Shown here: one piece after another, positions 15,439 through 24,091 of the stretch
How positions within the stretch are numbered: position 1 is the stretch's first letter
Layout: the number at the start of each line of letters is the position of its first letter
Assembly: GCA_036384915.1 (NCBI GenBank)
Contig: DASVLJ010000011.1
Coordinates: 186,001 to 250,000, forward strand
Direction: 5' to 3'
Origin: PKWO01 sp036384915
GTDB lineage: Bacteria; Pseudomonadota; Gammaproteobacteria; Burkholderiales; Burkholderiaceae_D
DNA length: 64,000 nucleotides
Program-made: the position numbers and the translations under genes
Notes under the pieces: model-generated
The model's database searches: none
What the model saw: only the letters and a program-made list of their open reading frames with translations
What the model was told of the DNA's origin: nothing

Positions 15439-16215
15439 TCAGCCTGGCAACAAAGAGGCTTCAAACATGACAACATCGAGGCTGAAAGAGCAATCGGGCT
15501 GTAATTGCAGATAGTTGCGCACCTCCTGCGGCGCGTTGGCCAGCAGGCCGCGTATCACGGCGACACGCTCGGGCGGCGTCTGCATGCGCGTCACCCAGGC
15601 CTGGAATTCGAGCGGCAGTTTCCATTGGCTGTCTGCCTCGACCGCAAATCCGGCGGCATGCAATTGCTGCTGCCACTGGGCATGCGAATAATTGCGCACA
15701 TGCGATACGTCGCGCAGCAATTCGACGGATTGCAGGTGGGTGTCGAACAAGGGTTCGCGCGGCGCCATGACGTCGATGGCAAAGAAGCGCCCGCCGGGTT
15801 TCAGGACGCGGCGGATTTCATTGAGCGAGGCTGCAAGGTCGGACCAGTGGTGCGCGGAAAACCGCGTCAGTACGCAATCAAAGGCCGCATCCGCAAAGGG
15901 CAATTTTTCCGCGACGCCCTGCCTGGTCACGATATTGTGCAAGCCGCGCCGCGCCGCTTCCTGTGCCACCACGTCGAGCATCTGGGGCGAAAGGTCGTAT
16001 GCCGTCACCTGCCCCACCTGCGGCGCGACGGCAAAGCTGACGTGGCCGGCGCCGCAGCCTATGTCGAGCACTTGCGCCTCATGCCAGCCTTGCAGCAAGT
16101 GCGCCAGCCTTTGCAAGTCGGCGCCTTGCGCGTGCGCGCTGCTGCTCAGATAAGCTGCCGCCGATTGGCCGAATTGCCGGTTCACTTGCTCTTCATGCGA
16201 TGAAGCGTTCGTCAT
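15439..16215 (-). CDS. class I SAM-dependent methyltransferase
   Basis: 258 residues, UbiE-like. Motif I is VLDIGCGAGHVSFAVA (about 49-64), motif II region YDLSPQMLDVV, then VAEKLPFADAAFDCVLTRFSAHHW and the post-III segment RRVLKPGGRFFAIDV. AGGAGA lies 4 bp before the ATG at 16215. It is divergent from a helix-turn-helix regulator across 102 bp, which suggests that this is the regulator's target. Substrate unknown; a small molecule is more likely than nucleic acid. Confidence 0.88.
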   Translation of the reverse strand: MTNASSHEEQVNRQFGQSAAAYLSSSAHAQGADLQRLAHLLQGWHEAQVLDIGCGAGHVSFAVAPQVGQVTAYDLSPQMLDVVAQEAARRGLHNIVTRQGVAEKLPFADAAFDCVLTRFSAHHWSDLAASLNEIRRVLKPGGRFFAIDVMAPREPLFDTHLQSVELLRDVSHVRNYSHAQWQQQLHAAGFAVEADSQWKLPLEFQAWVTRMQTPPERVAVIRGLLANAPQEVRNYLQLQPDCSFSLDVVMFEASLLPG

Positions 16216-16317
16216 ACGTTCTCCTTTCGAAAAGCCCATCATAGGAGCCCTTGGACGGCACAACAAGGCCATGATCTATACTATTACAGCCACTACCAGT
16301 TTCAATAAACGAGCCGC

Positions 16318-17130
16318 ATGCCCTCGCCCAACGCCCCATTGATCGGCGAATTCATCCGCCTGCACCGCGAACGCCTGTCCGCGCCGCAAGTCGGCCTCTC
16401 GTTCGGCTTGCGCCGCCGCGCCAAGGGCTTGCGGCGCGAAGAAGTCGCCTCGTTGTGCGGCATCAGCCCGACCTGGCTGACCTGGATCGAGCAGGGCCGC
16501 GCCACCTCGGTGTCGGCCACCACGCTGTCGCGCATCGCCACCGTGCTGCAACTCAAGCAGGCCGAGCGCGTTTACCTGTTCGACCTGGCCGGCATGCACG
16601 ACCCCGAGCAACCGGAACAAATCGATAATCTTGCGCTGCTGGAAACCTTGCACGACGCCGTGGAGCGGGTGCAGTCCCCGGCCTATGTGTTGAACCGCAC
16701 CTGGGATGTGCTGGCATGGAACCGCCACGCGGCCGACTTGTTCGGCGCATGGCTGACGCCGCCGGCCACAATCGAAGAAGGCGAAGAAGCGGCGGAAGAT
16801 GAAGTGCCGCCCAACCTGCTGCGCTTCATGTTCACGGACGACCAGGCCAGGAAACTGGTGGTGGACTGGCAGGTGCGCGCCGAACGCCTGGTGGCCGAAT
16901 TTCGTGCCGACGCCAGCGCCGAACTGGAGCAGGAAGCGATGCAGGCCATGGTGCAGGAATTATGCGAGCAAAGCGCCGATTTCGACGCACTCTGGCGCCG
17001 CCACGACGTGCTGGAGCGCGAAGGCGGCGAACGCGCTTTCCATCATCCGCATTACGGCGTCCTGCTCTTCCGGCAGTTGACGCTGCGCGTGTCGCATGCG
17101 CCGGACTTCAAGCTGGTGATGCTGATTTAA
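16318..17130 (+). CDS. XRE-type helix-turn-helix regulator with MmyB-like ligand domain
   Basis: 270 residues. The HTH region is about 10-85: RRRAKGLRREEVASLCGISP, then TWLTWIEQGR and SATTLSRIATVLQL. The C-terminal half (about 110-265) is the MmyB-like domain, with SPAYVLNRTWDVLAWN near its start and HHPHYGVLLFRQLTLRVSHAPDFKL at its end. Such proteins commonly control adjacent reductase, methyltransferase or efflux genes. The divergent methyltransferase gene 102 bp away is the natural target. The stop overlaps the convergent SH3 gene by 4 bp. Confidence 0.9.
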   Translation: MPSPNAPLIGEFIRLHRERLSAPQVGLSFGLRRRAKGLRREEVASLCGISPTWLTWIEQGRATSVSATTLSRIATVLQLKQAERVYLFDLAGMHDPEQPEQIDNLALLETLHDAVERVQSPAYVLNRTWDVLAWNRHAADLFGAWLTPPATIEEGEEAAEDEVPPNLLRFMFTDDQARKLVVDWQVRAERLVAEFRADASAELEQEAMQAMVQELCEQSADFDALWRRHDVLEREGGERAFHHPHYGVLLFRQLTLRVSHAPDFKLVMLI

Positions 17131-17969
17131 TCGGCAAAACCATAGCTGATGCTGCAGGCAGCCCCGGCGCAATCGATACGGCGCGAAAAGCCGAAGCCGG
17201 AATCGTCATCGTCGGCCGGGCCTATTTCCAGATGCTTGCCCGACTCGACCTTCCCGGCGAATTTGCCGAACGCGCCATTGCCCTTACCACCTATAACGTC
17301 AAAGCCACCGAACTGCTTGACCCAGAGCAAGGCTTCGCCGTAGGTAAGCGGCAAATCCTTGAAATCGATGCTGCTAGCGTACATGCCCCCGTCGGCCCGA
17401 TTGCTCAACTTGCTGTAGCTGCCGCCGCTCTTGAATTCGGCATATTCCCAGGTGACTTCTTCGCGGGTCTGCTTGTCCGTCATTTTGGTCTCCCGGATCA
17501 GTGCGCGATAGTCCTCGCCCTTCTTGCTGTCGCCGGTCTTCCATTTATAGGTCAACTTGGCACCGAACAGCCGACGTGCAAAACTTCCCTCGTCTTCGTC
17601 ATCCTCCTTGTTGCGGTTCGACGAAAGACGGCGCGTCGGATAGCGCGAGAGATAGCCATCGAATACCCAGCCTTCGCCGTCTTGCGCCCGCACGTGACGC
17701 CAGGTACCGTCGAGCGCCACCTCTGCGCCCGGCGTATCGGCGCTCTTGAGCAGCCTGAGCAACACTTCACGGCGCGGCACGGCCGGCGCCGTATCTGCGA
17801 GCAAGGTCACCGCCGTGCCGTAAGGCAGTCGTGCAACTTCGGCACTCTTGCCGTCCGCCTGCGCGCGCAACACCAGGCTGTTGGCCCAGACGTAACGCGT
17901 GTCGCTGCTCTCGGCCGCGAAAACCGGGGTGCATAACGACAGAAAAACCAATGCCGAGAACTGCTTCAT
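17127..17969 (-). CDS. exported SH3-domain protein
   Basis: 280 residues with a signal peptide (MKQFSALVFLSLCTPVFAAE). Residues about 25-110 form a bacterial SH3 domain: YVWANSLVLRAQADGKSAEVARLPYGTAVTLL, then TWRHVRAQDGEGWVFDGYLSR. The remaining 170 residues contain charged and Gly-rich stretches (NRNKEDDEDEGS, GGKGNGAFGKFAGK) and match no family I recognise. Two late cysteines (IDCAGAACS) could pair. It overlaps the upstream beta-flower gene by 4 bp, so they form a two-gene operon. The SH3 domain suggests binding to cell-wall material. Confidence 0.75.
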   Translation of the reverse strand: MKQFSALVFLSLCTPVFAAESSDTRYVWANSLVLRAQADGKSAEVARLPYGTAVTLLADTAPAVPRREVLLRLLKSADTPGAEVALDGTWRHVRAQDGEGWVFDGYLSRYPTRRLSSNRNKEDDEDEGSFARRLFGAKLTYKWKTGDSKKGEDYRALIRETKMTDKQTREEVTWEYAEFKSGGSYSKLSNRADGGMYASSIDFKDLPLTYGEALLWVKQFGGFDVIGGKGNGAFGKFAGKVESGKHLEIGPADDDDSGFGFSRRIDCAGAACSISYGFAD

Positions 17970-18343
17970 TTTCCCTCCGGAAGGGCCAAGCCTGTTTTCA
18001 AAAATTCCTCAAGATTCTGGTCGCCGTAACTGGGGCGGAAGTCGGGCCGTTTGTGCTCGGCCTTGCGCTCGTGCTTGGGGGGATGTGTGCGCTGCGCGCC
18101 TTTAGGCCGCAGCGGCTGCAAGGCGCGCGGGCAGCGGTCGCCGAGCGAGCCGACGCGGGAGCCGTGCAAGTCGTACAGCACGCCCTCGACAAACCAGCCC
18201 AGCTGGTAGCCATTCCAGCCGTAGACCAAATCGCCCATCAGATTTGCCACGACGTGGCCGCTCCACAGGTAGATCACGGTTTCGTTTTCGTGCTCGATAT
18301 AGGCAATCGCCTTGCCCTTGGCGTCGTATAAGGTGCCATCCAT
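17966..18343 (-). CDS. 4-fold beta flower domain protein
   Basis: 125 residues. The N-terminal 65 residues contain four similar short beta units: TLYDAKGKAIAYIEHENETVIYLW, HVVANLMGDLVYGWNGYQLGWF, VEGVLYDLHGSRVG. This matches the small family I know as the 4-fold beta flower domain. The tail is basic and Pro-rich. AGGAGA lies 6 bp before the ATG. It is translationally coupled to the exported SH3 protein downstream (4-bp overlap). No signal peptide is present, so it is probably cytosolic. Function unknown. Confidence 0.7.
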   Translation of the reverse strand: MDGTLYDAKGKAIAYIEHENETVIYLWSGHVVANLMGDLVYGWNGYQLGWFVEGVLYDLHGSRVGSLGDRCPRALQPLRPKGAQRTHPPKHERKAEHKRPDFRPSYGDQNLEEFLKTGLALPEGK

Positions 18344-18526
18344 ATTGTTCTCCTATTGCTCTCCCATTGCTCCCTTGCCTGGCCGCCAAATCCGTATACG
18401 AAACGGGTTATAGTGATACACAATCAGCACTATGGGTAAAATTCGTGTAAAGCTTGAGCAAAATTCACTGCGTCAGTGTAGCGCCAAATACCGCCCCCAA
18501 CATCCGATCCTTTTCGTTGAAGCATC

Positions 18527-19654
18527 ATGACCTCCAGCCCCCGTTCTCCGATCCAGCTGTTCGACCCGCTCTCGTCCACTTATACCTACATCCTGTCCGA
18601 TCCGGTCAGCGGTGATGCCCTGATCATCGACCCGGTGGACGAGCAGATCGAACGCGATCTGGCGGCCTTGCGTCAGCATGGCTTGAAGCTTGCCTGGACC
18701 GTGGAAACCCATGCCCACGCCGACCACATCACTTCGGCCGGTCAATTGGCCGAGCACGCGGGTGCCAAGACCGCCGCACCGGCCGGCTGCGGCATCAGCA
18801 CGGCCGCGATGCAATTGCAGCACGGCGACGTGCTGCGCTTCGGCAACGAAGAAATCCGCGCGCTGCACACGCCCGGCCACACGTCCGGCAGTATGAGCTT
18901 TGTCTGGCGCAACAACGTTTTCACCGGCGATACGCTCCTGATCGACGGCTGCGGCCGCTGCGATTTCCAATCGGGCGATGCCAAGGCCATGTATTACAGC
19001 CTGACCGAAATCCTGTTCAAGCTGCCCGACGAAACCGTCGTCTGGCCGGGGCACGACTACAAGGGCCGCACTTCGAGCACCATCGGGGAAGAAAAGCGCG
19101 GCAATGCGCGCGTCGCCGGCAAGAGTGAAGAGCAATTCGTCGCGATCATGGAAGCGCTCAATCTGCCGCGCCCCAAACGCATGGACGAAGCCGTGCCGGC
19201 CAATTTAACCTCGGGCATGCGCCATGATGCGGGCGGCGGTGCGCTGATGGAAGTGCGCGCCGCAGCCGGCTACGCCGGCGACGTGTCGCCGCAACTGGCA
19301 TACCTGTGGTGGCAAGCGGGGGACGCGGTCCTGGTCGACGTGCGCACCGACGCGGAACGCGAGTGGGTGGGTTTCGTGCCGGGCGCTGTGCCGCTATCGT
19401 GGAAGCAATGGCCCGGCATGGCAATGAATGAAGGCTTTGCCGAGGGCTTGAAAGCTGCCGTGCCGGAAGGAAAGAAAGTGGTGCTGCTGTGCCGTAGCGG
19501 CGTGCGCTCCGTCGCGGCGGCCAAGCTCGCGACCGGATTGGGGTTGGCGGCTTACAACATCCTGGAAGGCTTTGAAGGCGATCCGGACCAGGAAGCCCAT
19601 CGCGGAAGACGCGGCGGCTGGCGTTTCCACGGCTTGCCGTGGCGGCAAAGCTAA
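18527..19654 (+). CDS. persulfide dioxygenase-rhodanese fusion
   Basis: 375 residues. The N-terminal metallo-beta-lactamase-fold domain has THAHADH (His62, His64, Asp66, His67), TPGHTSG (His118), TGD (Asp135) and WPGHDY (His176), the ETHE1-type pattern that oxidises glutathione persulfide to sulfite. The C-terminal rhodanese domain (about 255-372) has active-site Cys322 in LLCRSGVRS. Natural fusions of this kind are known in Burkholderia (PRF). The enzyme links sulfane-sulfur transfer and oxidation in the cytosol. A small inverted repeat upstream (ATAGTG 18410-18415, CACTAT 18428-18433) may be regulatory. Confidence 0.92.
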   Translation: MTSSPRSPIQLFDPLSSTYTYILSDPVSGDALIIDPVDEQIERDLAALRQHGLKLAWTVETHAHADHITSAGQLAEHAGAKTAAPAGCGISTAAMQLQHGDVLRFGNEEIRALHTPGHTSGSMSFVWRNNVFTGDTLLIDGCGRCDFQSGDAKAMYYSLTEILFKLPDETVVWPGHDYKGRTSSTIGEEKRGNARVAGKSEEQFVAIMEALNLPRPKRMDEAVPANLTSGMRHDAGGGALMEVRAAAGYAGDVSPQLAYLWWQAGDAVLVDVRTDAEREWVGFVPGAVPLSWKQWPGMAMNEGFAEGLKAAVPEGKKVVLLCRSGVRSVAAAKLATGLGLAAYNILEGFEGDPDQEAHRGRRGGWRFHGLPWRQS

Positions 19655-19899
19655 GAGGTTTTTTTCTTCTTCCGTGCCTGCTTGGCGCGAAAGCGCAGGT
19701 AAAAGCGCAACACCACAACCGCACCGACCACGACCGCACCGACGATACGCAAGCTAGGTGCCGGTTCGGTCACGCCGAATGCGCCGATATAGCTGAATAT
19801 CCATGCCATGCCCTTGGGCACCAGGAGCACTACGGCAAGCGTGAGCAGGATAGCGGCCAGGAAGGCTGCGACTTTTATCAGGACCGGTGGAAACTTCAT
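19651..19899 (-). CDS. small two-helix membrane protein, unknown
   Basis: 82 residues. Two hydrophobic helices are visible: LIKVAAFLAAILLTLAVVLLV (about 7-27) and LRIVGAVVVGAVVVLRFYL (about 50-68), followed by a very basic tail (RFRAKQARKKKKTS). I recognise no family. Its stop overlaps the dioxygenase stop by 4 bp on the opposite strand. The next gene upstream on this strand is the LysR regulator 39 bp away, so cotranscription is possible. Confidence 0.55.
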   Translation of the reverse strand: MKFPPVLIKVAAFLAAILLTLAVVLLVPKGMAWIFSYIGAFGVTEPAPSLRIVGAVVVGAVVVLRFYLRFRAKQARKKKKTS

Positions 19900-19938
19900 G
19901 CTTGGAACGGGTGTGGCGGGTGAAACCGTTATGATACG

Positions 19939-20835
19939 TCATTCCCCGCGCGCCACCTCATCGAGCACCCAGGCACAGAATTCCTGCACCAGCGGCCGCG
20001 CATCGAGCGCACGCAGCAAATGATAGCGATAGGGCCCGAGCACTCCCTCGGAAAACAGCCGTACCAAGCGCCCGGCACGGACGTCCGACTCGATCAGATA
20101 GCCCGGTGCGATCGCGATACCCTGCCCGCTGGCAGCAGCCTCCAGCGTCAGATAGGTATGGGAAAACTTGGGCCCGGCATTGGCCGCATACGTCACGCCG
20201 AAGTGCTGCAGCCACTGCACCCAATCGGTTTCACGCGGGATGCGGATTTCCCATTCGTCGTGCAAGAGCGTATAGCGCAGCACGTCGGCCGGCTTTTTGA
20301 TGCCATCCCTGGCCGCCGCGAAATACGGGCTGCAGACGGCGAAAAAACGCTCGTCCAGCATGGTATCGGCCAGCAAGCCGGGATAAGGCCCTGTACCAAG
20401 ACGTATGGCGACGTCGACGCCGTCGCGCGCAAAATCGGCCGGGTGAGTGGATGCCAGCACGCGCAAATCGATTTGCGGATGGCGGTCACGCAGGCGGCCC
20501 AGACGCGGCATGAGCCAGCGCGTGGCGAACGATTGGGTGGCCGACACGGTGACGACCTTTTCATCGCCCTGCTTGCGCGCCGCCTCCGACACTTCGGCCA
20601 ACTCGTTGAGCACGGGCCGCAAGGCGTCGGCATAACGCCGCCCCGCCGAATTCAAGACCACGCCGCGCGGCATGCGCTGGAACAGGCTCATGCCGAGCCA
20701 AGCTTCCAATTGCTTGACCTGGTGCGCCACGGCGCCGGCCGAGAGGTGCAGTTCCTCTCCGGCACGTTGAAAACTGTCATGCCGGGCGGCAGCTTCAAAG
20801 GCATGCAGGGCGGCAAGGGGCGGCAGGCGTCGCAT
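19939..20835 (-). CDS. LysR family regulator, GcvA-like
   Basis: 298 residues. The N-terminal wing-HTH has the GcvA-subgroup signature: LAALHAFEAAARHDSFQRAG, then ELHLSAGAVAHQVKQLE and LFQRMPRGVVLNSAGR. The effector domain spans about 90-295. GcvA-like regulators often act on a divergent neighbour; here that is the DMT transporter at 21086, across 250 bp. Effector unknown. The subgroup call is by eye. Confidence 0.9.
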   Translation of the reverse strand: MRRLPPLAALHAFEAAARHDSFQRAGEELHLSAGAVAHQVKQLEAWLGMSLFQRMPRGVVLNSAGRRYADALRPVLNELAEVSEAARKQGDEKVVTVSATQSFATRWLMPRLGRLRDRHPQIDLRVLASTHPADFARDGVDVAIRLGTGPYPGLLADTMLDERFFAVCSPYFAAARDGIKKPADVLRYTLLHDEWEIRIPRETDWVQWLQHFGVTYAANAGPKFSHTYLTLEAAASGQGIAIAPGYLIESDVRAGRLVRLFSEGVLGPYRYHLLRALDARPLVQEFCAWVLDEVARGE

Positions 20836-21085
20836 CGATCGGCCTCAGGAATTGACGAGAGTCATTTAAGCCTCAAAATTATTAGGCCTTTCACGTAAGA
20901 ATATTGATTTGCGGTCATAGAAGCAAGTCCATATTATGGCTGAAACGAAGAATAACACTGCCGAACGAAGGTCTGCACGGCGCTGTTACCTTGCGCTTTT
21001 ACGTTACCAGTAAGCCTTAAATATTTTTTGGCTAATTTACCGCCCGTCAAGGTTCATAAGGTCCTAAAGGTCCTAAAGGTGCATT
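20836..21085. other. divergent intergenic region, LysR to DMT transporter
   Basis: 250 bp without a gene. AT-rich stretches at about 20868-20900 and 21000-21035 are likely promoter areas. Just before the DMT start the 9-mer GGTCCTAAA is repeated twice (21059-21076), followed by AAGGTG as ribosome site. No firm operator is called. Confidence 0.4.
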
Positions 21086-21991
21086 ATGTCGCGTACCACA
21101 GCCATCTTCCTGGTGTTGCTCTCCGCCCTCGGCTTCGGCAGCATTGCCTTTTTTGCCAAGGTTGCCTATGCCTCGGGCACCAGTCCTTCGGCCTTGCTGG
21201 CGCTGCGTTTCGGCATGGCGGTATTGATGCTGGCGCCCGTGGTTTGGTTCAAACGCCTGCCCTTGCCGCGCGGGGCCGCCTTGGCCGGCTATGTCTTGAT
21301 GGGGCTGCTGTACACGGCGCAGGCGCAAAGCTATTTCAATGCCTTGATCTATGCCAGCAGCGGCCTGGTGGCACTGCTGTTGTATATATACCCGGTGCTG
21401 GTGACCGTGCTGGCCGTGCTGCTCGGCTGGGAAAAGGCCGACCGGCGCAGCATGGTGCTGACCGCCATGGCCTGCCTGGGGCTGGCCATCACGCTGGGCG
21501 GCAAGCTTGAAGGACAACCGGCCGGCATCGCGCTCGGCATCCTCGCTGCGGCAATCTATGCCGTCTATATCCTGCTAGGCAACAAGCTCTCGCGCGATAC
21601 GCATCCGCTCTCGGCCAGCCTGGTCATCCTGACCACGGCGGCAGGCGGCAATATCCTGATGGCCTTGATCGGCGGCGCCACACTGCCCTCGACCACCGTC
21701 GGCTGGACCGCCATCGGCGCCATCGCGCTGTTCTCGACCGGCATGGCCATCGCCTTCTTCCTGATCGGCGTGAAGGTCATCGGGGCTTCGCAGGCATCGA
21801 TCCTCTCGACGCTGGAACCCGTGCTGACCTTGACCATAGGCGTGCTCTTCCTCGGCGAGCACGTTAGCGGCAGCCAGCTGTTCGGCGGCGCGATGGTGCT
21901 CCTGGCCGTCACGCTGCTGGCTCAGCGCCCTGCCGCCGTGCCGGAATCCGATACCGCCGCCCCGGATACCGTGGTAGGCTCGGGCTCATGA
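21086..21991 (+). CDS. DMT/EamA family transporter
   Basis: 301 residues with ten hydrophobic helices in two EamA repeats (about 5-135 and 150-285). The first repeat contains ALRFGMAVLMLAPVVWF and YFNALIYASSGLVALLLYIYP; the second ends ASILSTLEPVLTLTIGVLFLGE, the standard EamA closing motif. It is a probable metabolite or drug exporter; substrate unknown. The gene ends in ATGA overlapping the GNAT start, so the two are coupled. The divergent GcvA-like LysR may regulate both. Confidence 0.9.
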   Translation: MSRTTAIFLVLLSALGFGSIAFFAKVAYASGTSPSALLALRFGMAVLMLAPVVWFKRLPLPRGAALAGYVLMGLLYTAQAQSYFNALIYASSGLVALLLYIYPVLVTVLAVLLGWEKADRRSMVLTAMACLGLAITLGGKLEGQPAGIALGILAAAIYAVYILLGNKLSRDTHPLSASLVILTTAAGGNILMALIGGATLPSTTVGWTAIGAIALFSTGMAIAFFLIGVKVIGASQASILSTLEPVLTLTIGVLFLGEHVSGSQLFGGAMVLLAVTLLAQRPAAVPESDTAAPDTVVGSGS

Positions 21992-22446
21992 AAATAGCCG
22001 AACTTGACCCGAACCAGCCGGCCGCACAGCACCTGATAGCCCTGTCCGACGCGCACATGGCCGCGCTCTACCCTTCGGAGAGCAACCACCCGGAGAGCAT
22101 CTCGGGCTTGCAATTGCCCAATGTGCTTTTCGTCGGCGGTTACGTGGGCGACGAACTGGTCGCCTGCGGCGCCGTCAAGAGGCTGCACGACGATGGCAGC
22201 TATGGCGAAATCAAGCGCATGTTCGTGCTCGACGGTCATCGAGGCAAGGGCTGTTCCAAGCGCATCCTGCAACACCTCGAAGCCCATCTGGCGCGAGCTG
22301 GCATCAAGCTCGCACGGCTCGAAACCGGCATTCGCCAGCCCGAGGCGCTTGGCCTTTATCGCCGTCTCGGTTATGTGGAGCGCGCTCCGTTCGGCGCTTA
22401 CCAACCCGACCCGCTCTCGGTTTTCATGGAAAAGCAACTGGCCTGA
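21988..22446 (+). CDS. GNAT family N-acetyltransferase
   Basis: 152 residues. The acetyl-CoA site is IKRMFVLDGHRGKGCSKRILQHLE (about 74-97), with a Cys where Gly or Val is usual (GKGCSKR). It is followed by LETGIRQPEALGLYRRLGYV. It is coupled by a 4-bp overlap to the DMT exporter upstream, which suggests a modify-and-export pair, as seen for amino acids or antibiotics; that is inference. Similar to YsnE-type GNAT proteins. Confidence 0.85.
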   Translation: MKIAELDPNQPAAQHLIALSDAHMAALYPSESNHPESISGLQLPNVLFVGGYVGDELVACGAVKRLHDDGSYGEIKRMFVLDGHRGKGCSKRILQHLEAHLARAGIKLARLETGIRQPEALGLYRRLGYVERAPFGAYQPDPLSVFMEKQLA

Positions 22447-22582
22447 TGTTTAATTGGCAAGTTCGTCACAATTTTGCCATTTTCCACTTTTGTATCCGCC
22501 GGTCTGGCATACAATGCCAATTTTCAAGCACCGGTCGGCACATGATCCTCCGGGCTAAAACATAATATTTCCGGAGATTGTC

Positions 22583-24091
22583 TTGACATCGATCAAAGAG
22601 CGCTTTGCGCACATACCCGAGGGCGCGGGAGCGCTATTTTTCATCCAGATATTCGCAACCCTGGGTTTTGCGGTCATCTACTTCACGCTCGACCTGTACG
22701 CCACCAAGCACCTGCATTTCACTACCGCCGAAGCGGCGGCAATCACCGGCGTGTTCGGCGCCTTCAACTACGGCTTGCACCTGTTCGGCGGCTATCTCGG
22801 CGGACGCTTCCTGTCGAACCGCAACCTGTTCATCGGCGGCATGGTCTTGCAATTCTTCGGCTCGGGTTGCCTGTCCCTGGGCACGGCGGAAACGATGTAT
22901 GTGGGCTTGGCCTTGTTCCTCACCGGCAGCGGCTTGAACGTCACCTGCCTGAACATGATGCTGACCCAACGTTTTGCACCGGAAGACAACCGCCGCGAAG
23001 GCGCCTTCCTGTGGAACTATGCCGGCATGAATATCGGGTTCTTTATCGGTTTCGTCGTCGCTGGTTACTTCCAGGACCAGGAAGACTACACCAACATGTA
23101 TCGCTTCGCGACGGTGGGCAACCTCTCCGCCATTATCATCGCCTTCATCAACTGGCGCGTGATCCGCGATTTGAGCACACCGCTCCTTCAAAGGACGCGC
23201 AAGGAATTCAACACCCGCTTCATCGCCGGCACCGTCATCATGCTGGCGCTGGTTCCCCTGCTTTGGTACATGCTGCAGCACACCGGCCCCACGCGCTATG
23301 TGGTCAAGGGCGCCAGCGCCTTCGTCGGCATGGTGTTGCTCTACCTGACAACTACCCACGACGACAAGCGCGAACAGAACAACATGTGGGCTTACCTGAT
23401 CCTGGCGGTCGGCTCCATGGTGTTCTGGACGCTCTATCAACTGACCCCAAGCGCCCTGCAGCAATTTGCCGACAACAATGTGCGCATGTCCGTCGGCAAC
23501 TTCAAGATCGCGCCGGTCTGGGTACAGAACATCAACACGGTTGTGCTGGTGTTCGGCGGTCCCTTGATGTCGGCCTTGTTCGTGCGCCTGCGCGAACGCG
23601 GATGGAAGATTGACGTGCCGCGCCAATTCTCGGCCTCATTGATCCTGATGGGTATCGGTACGCTGGCGCTGCCGCTCGGCATCTCGCTGGCGGATTCCGC
23701 CGGCAAGGTGGATTTCGTGTGGCTGTTCACCTTCTACGTGTTCCAGAGCTTCGCCGAATTGCTGATTTCGCCGGTAGGCTACGCCATGGTGGGCCGGCTG
23801 GCGCCGCAGAAATACCAGGGCATCATGATGGGCGCCTGGATGCTGCAAACGGGTCTGGCCTCGATTTTCGCGACCGATCTTGCTTCGCGCATCCCCGAAC
23901 CGACCGCAGGTTCCGCAGCGCTGTCGACCAATCCGGCCTACCAGGCGCTGTGTTCCTGGCTCGGTGCCGGCACCATAGGCGTGGGTGTGGTGCTGATCTT
24001 CCTGATCCCCTTCCTCGGCCGTCTGATCAAGGATGCGGACAAGAAGCCCGAAACGGAAGAGCAACTCGCCGCTACGCCTGCCGTAGCCTGA
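22583..24091 (+). CDS. POT/PTR-family peptide transporter-like MFS protein
   Basis: 502 residues with 12-14 hydrophobic helices; the mid-protein helices and SFAELLISPVGYAMVGRLAP motif are typical of proton-coupled oligopeptide transporters. The family's ExxERFxYY motif in helix 1 is missing: the equivalent stretch reads GALFFIQIFATLGFAVIYF. This suggests altered proton coupling or a different substrate. The start is TTG at 22583, chosen because CGGAGATTG precedes it and the protein begins TSIKERFAHIPEG. It converges with the FUSC gene, overlapping by 20 bp. Confidence 0.85.
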   Translation: MTSIKERFAHIPEGAGALFFIQIFATLGFAVIYFTLDLYATKHLHFTTAEAAAITGVFGAFNYGLHLFGGYLGGRFLSNRNLFIGGMVLQFFGSGCLSLGTAETMYVGLALFLTGSGLNVTCLNMMLTQRFAPEDNRREGAFLWNYAGMNIGFFIGFVVAGYFQDQEDYTNMYRFATVGNLSAIIIAFINWRVIRDLSTPLLQRTRKEFNTRFIAGTVIMLALVPLLWYMLQHTGPTRYVVKGASAFVGMVLLYLTTTHDDKREQNNMWAYLILAVGSMVFWTLYQLTPSALQQFADNNVRMSVGNFKIAPVWVQNINTVVLVFGGPLMSALFVRLRERGWKIDVPRQFSASLILMGIGTLALPLGISLADSAGKVDFVWLFTFYVFQSFAELLISPVGYAMVGRLAPQKYQGIMMGAWMLQTGLASIFATDLASRIPEPTAGSAALSTNPAYQALCSWLGAGTIGVGVVLIFLIPFLGRLIKDADKKPETEEQLAATPAVA

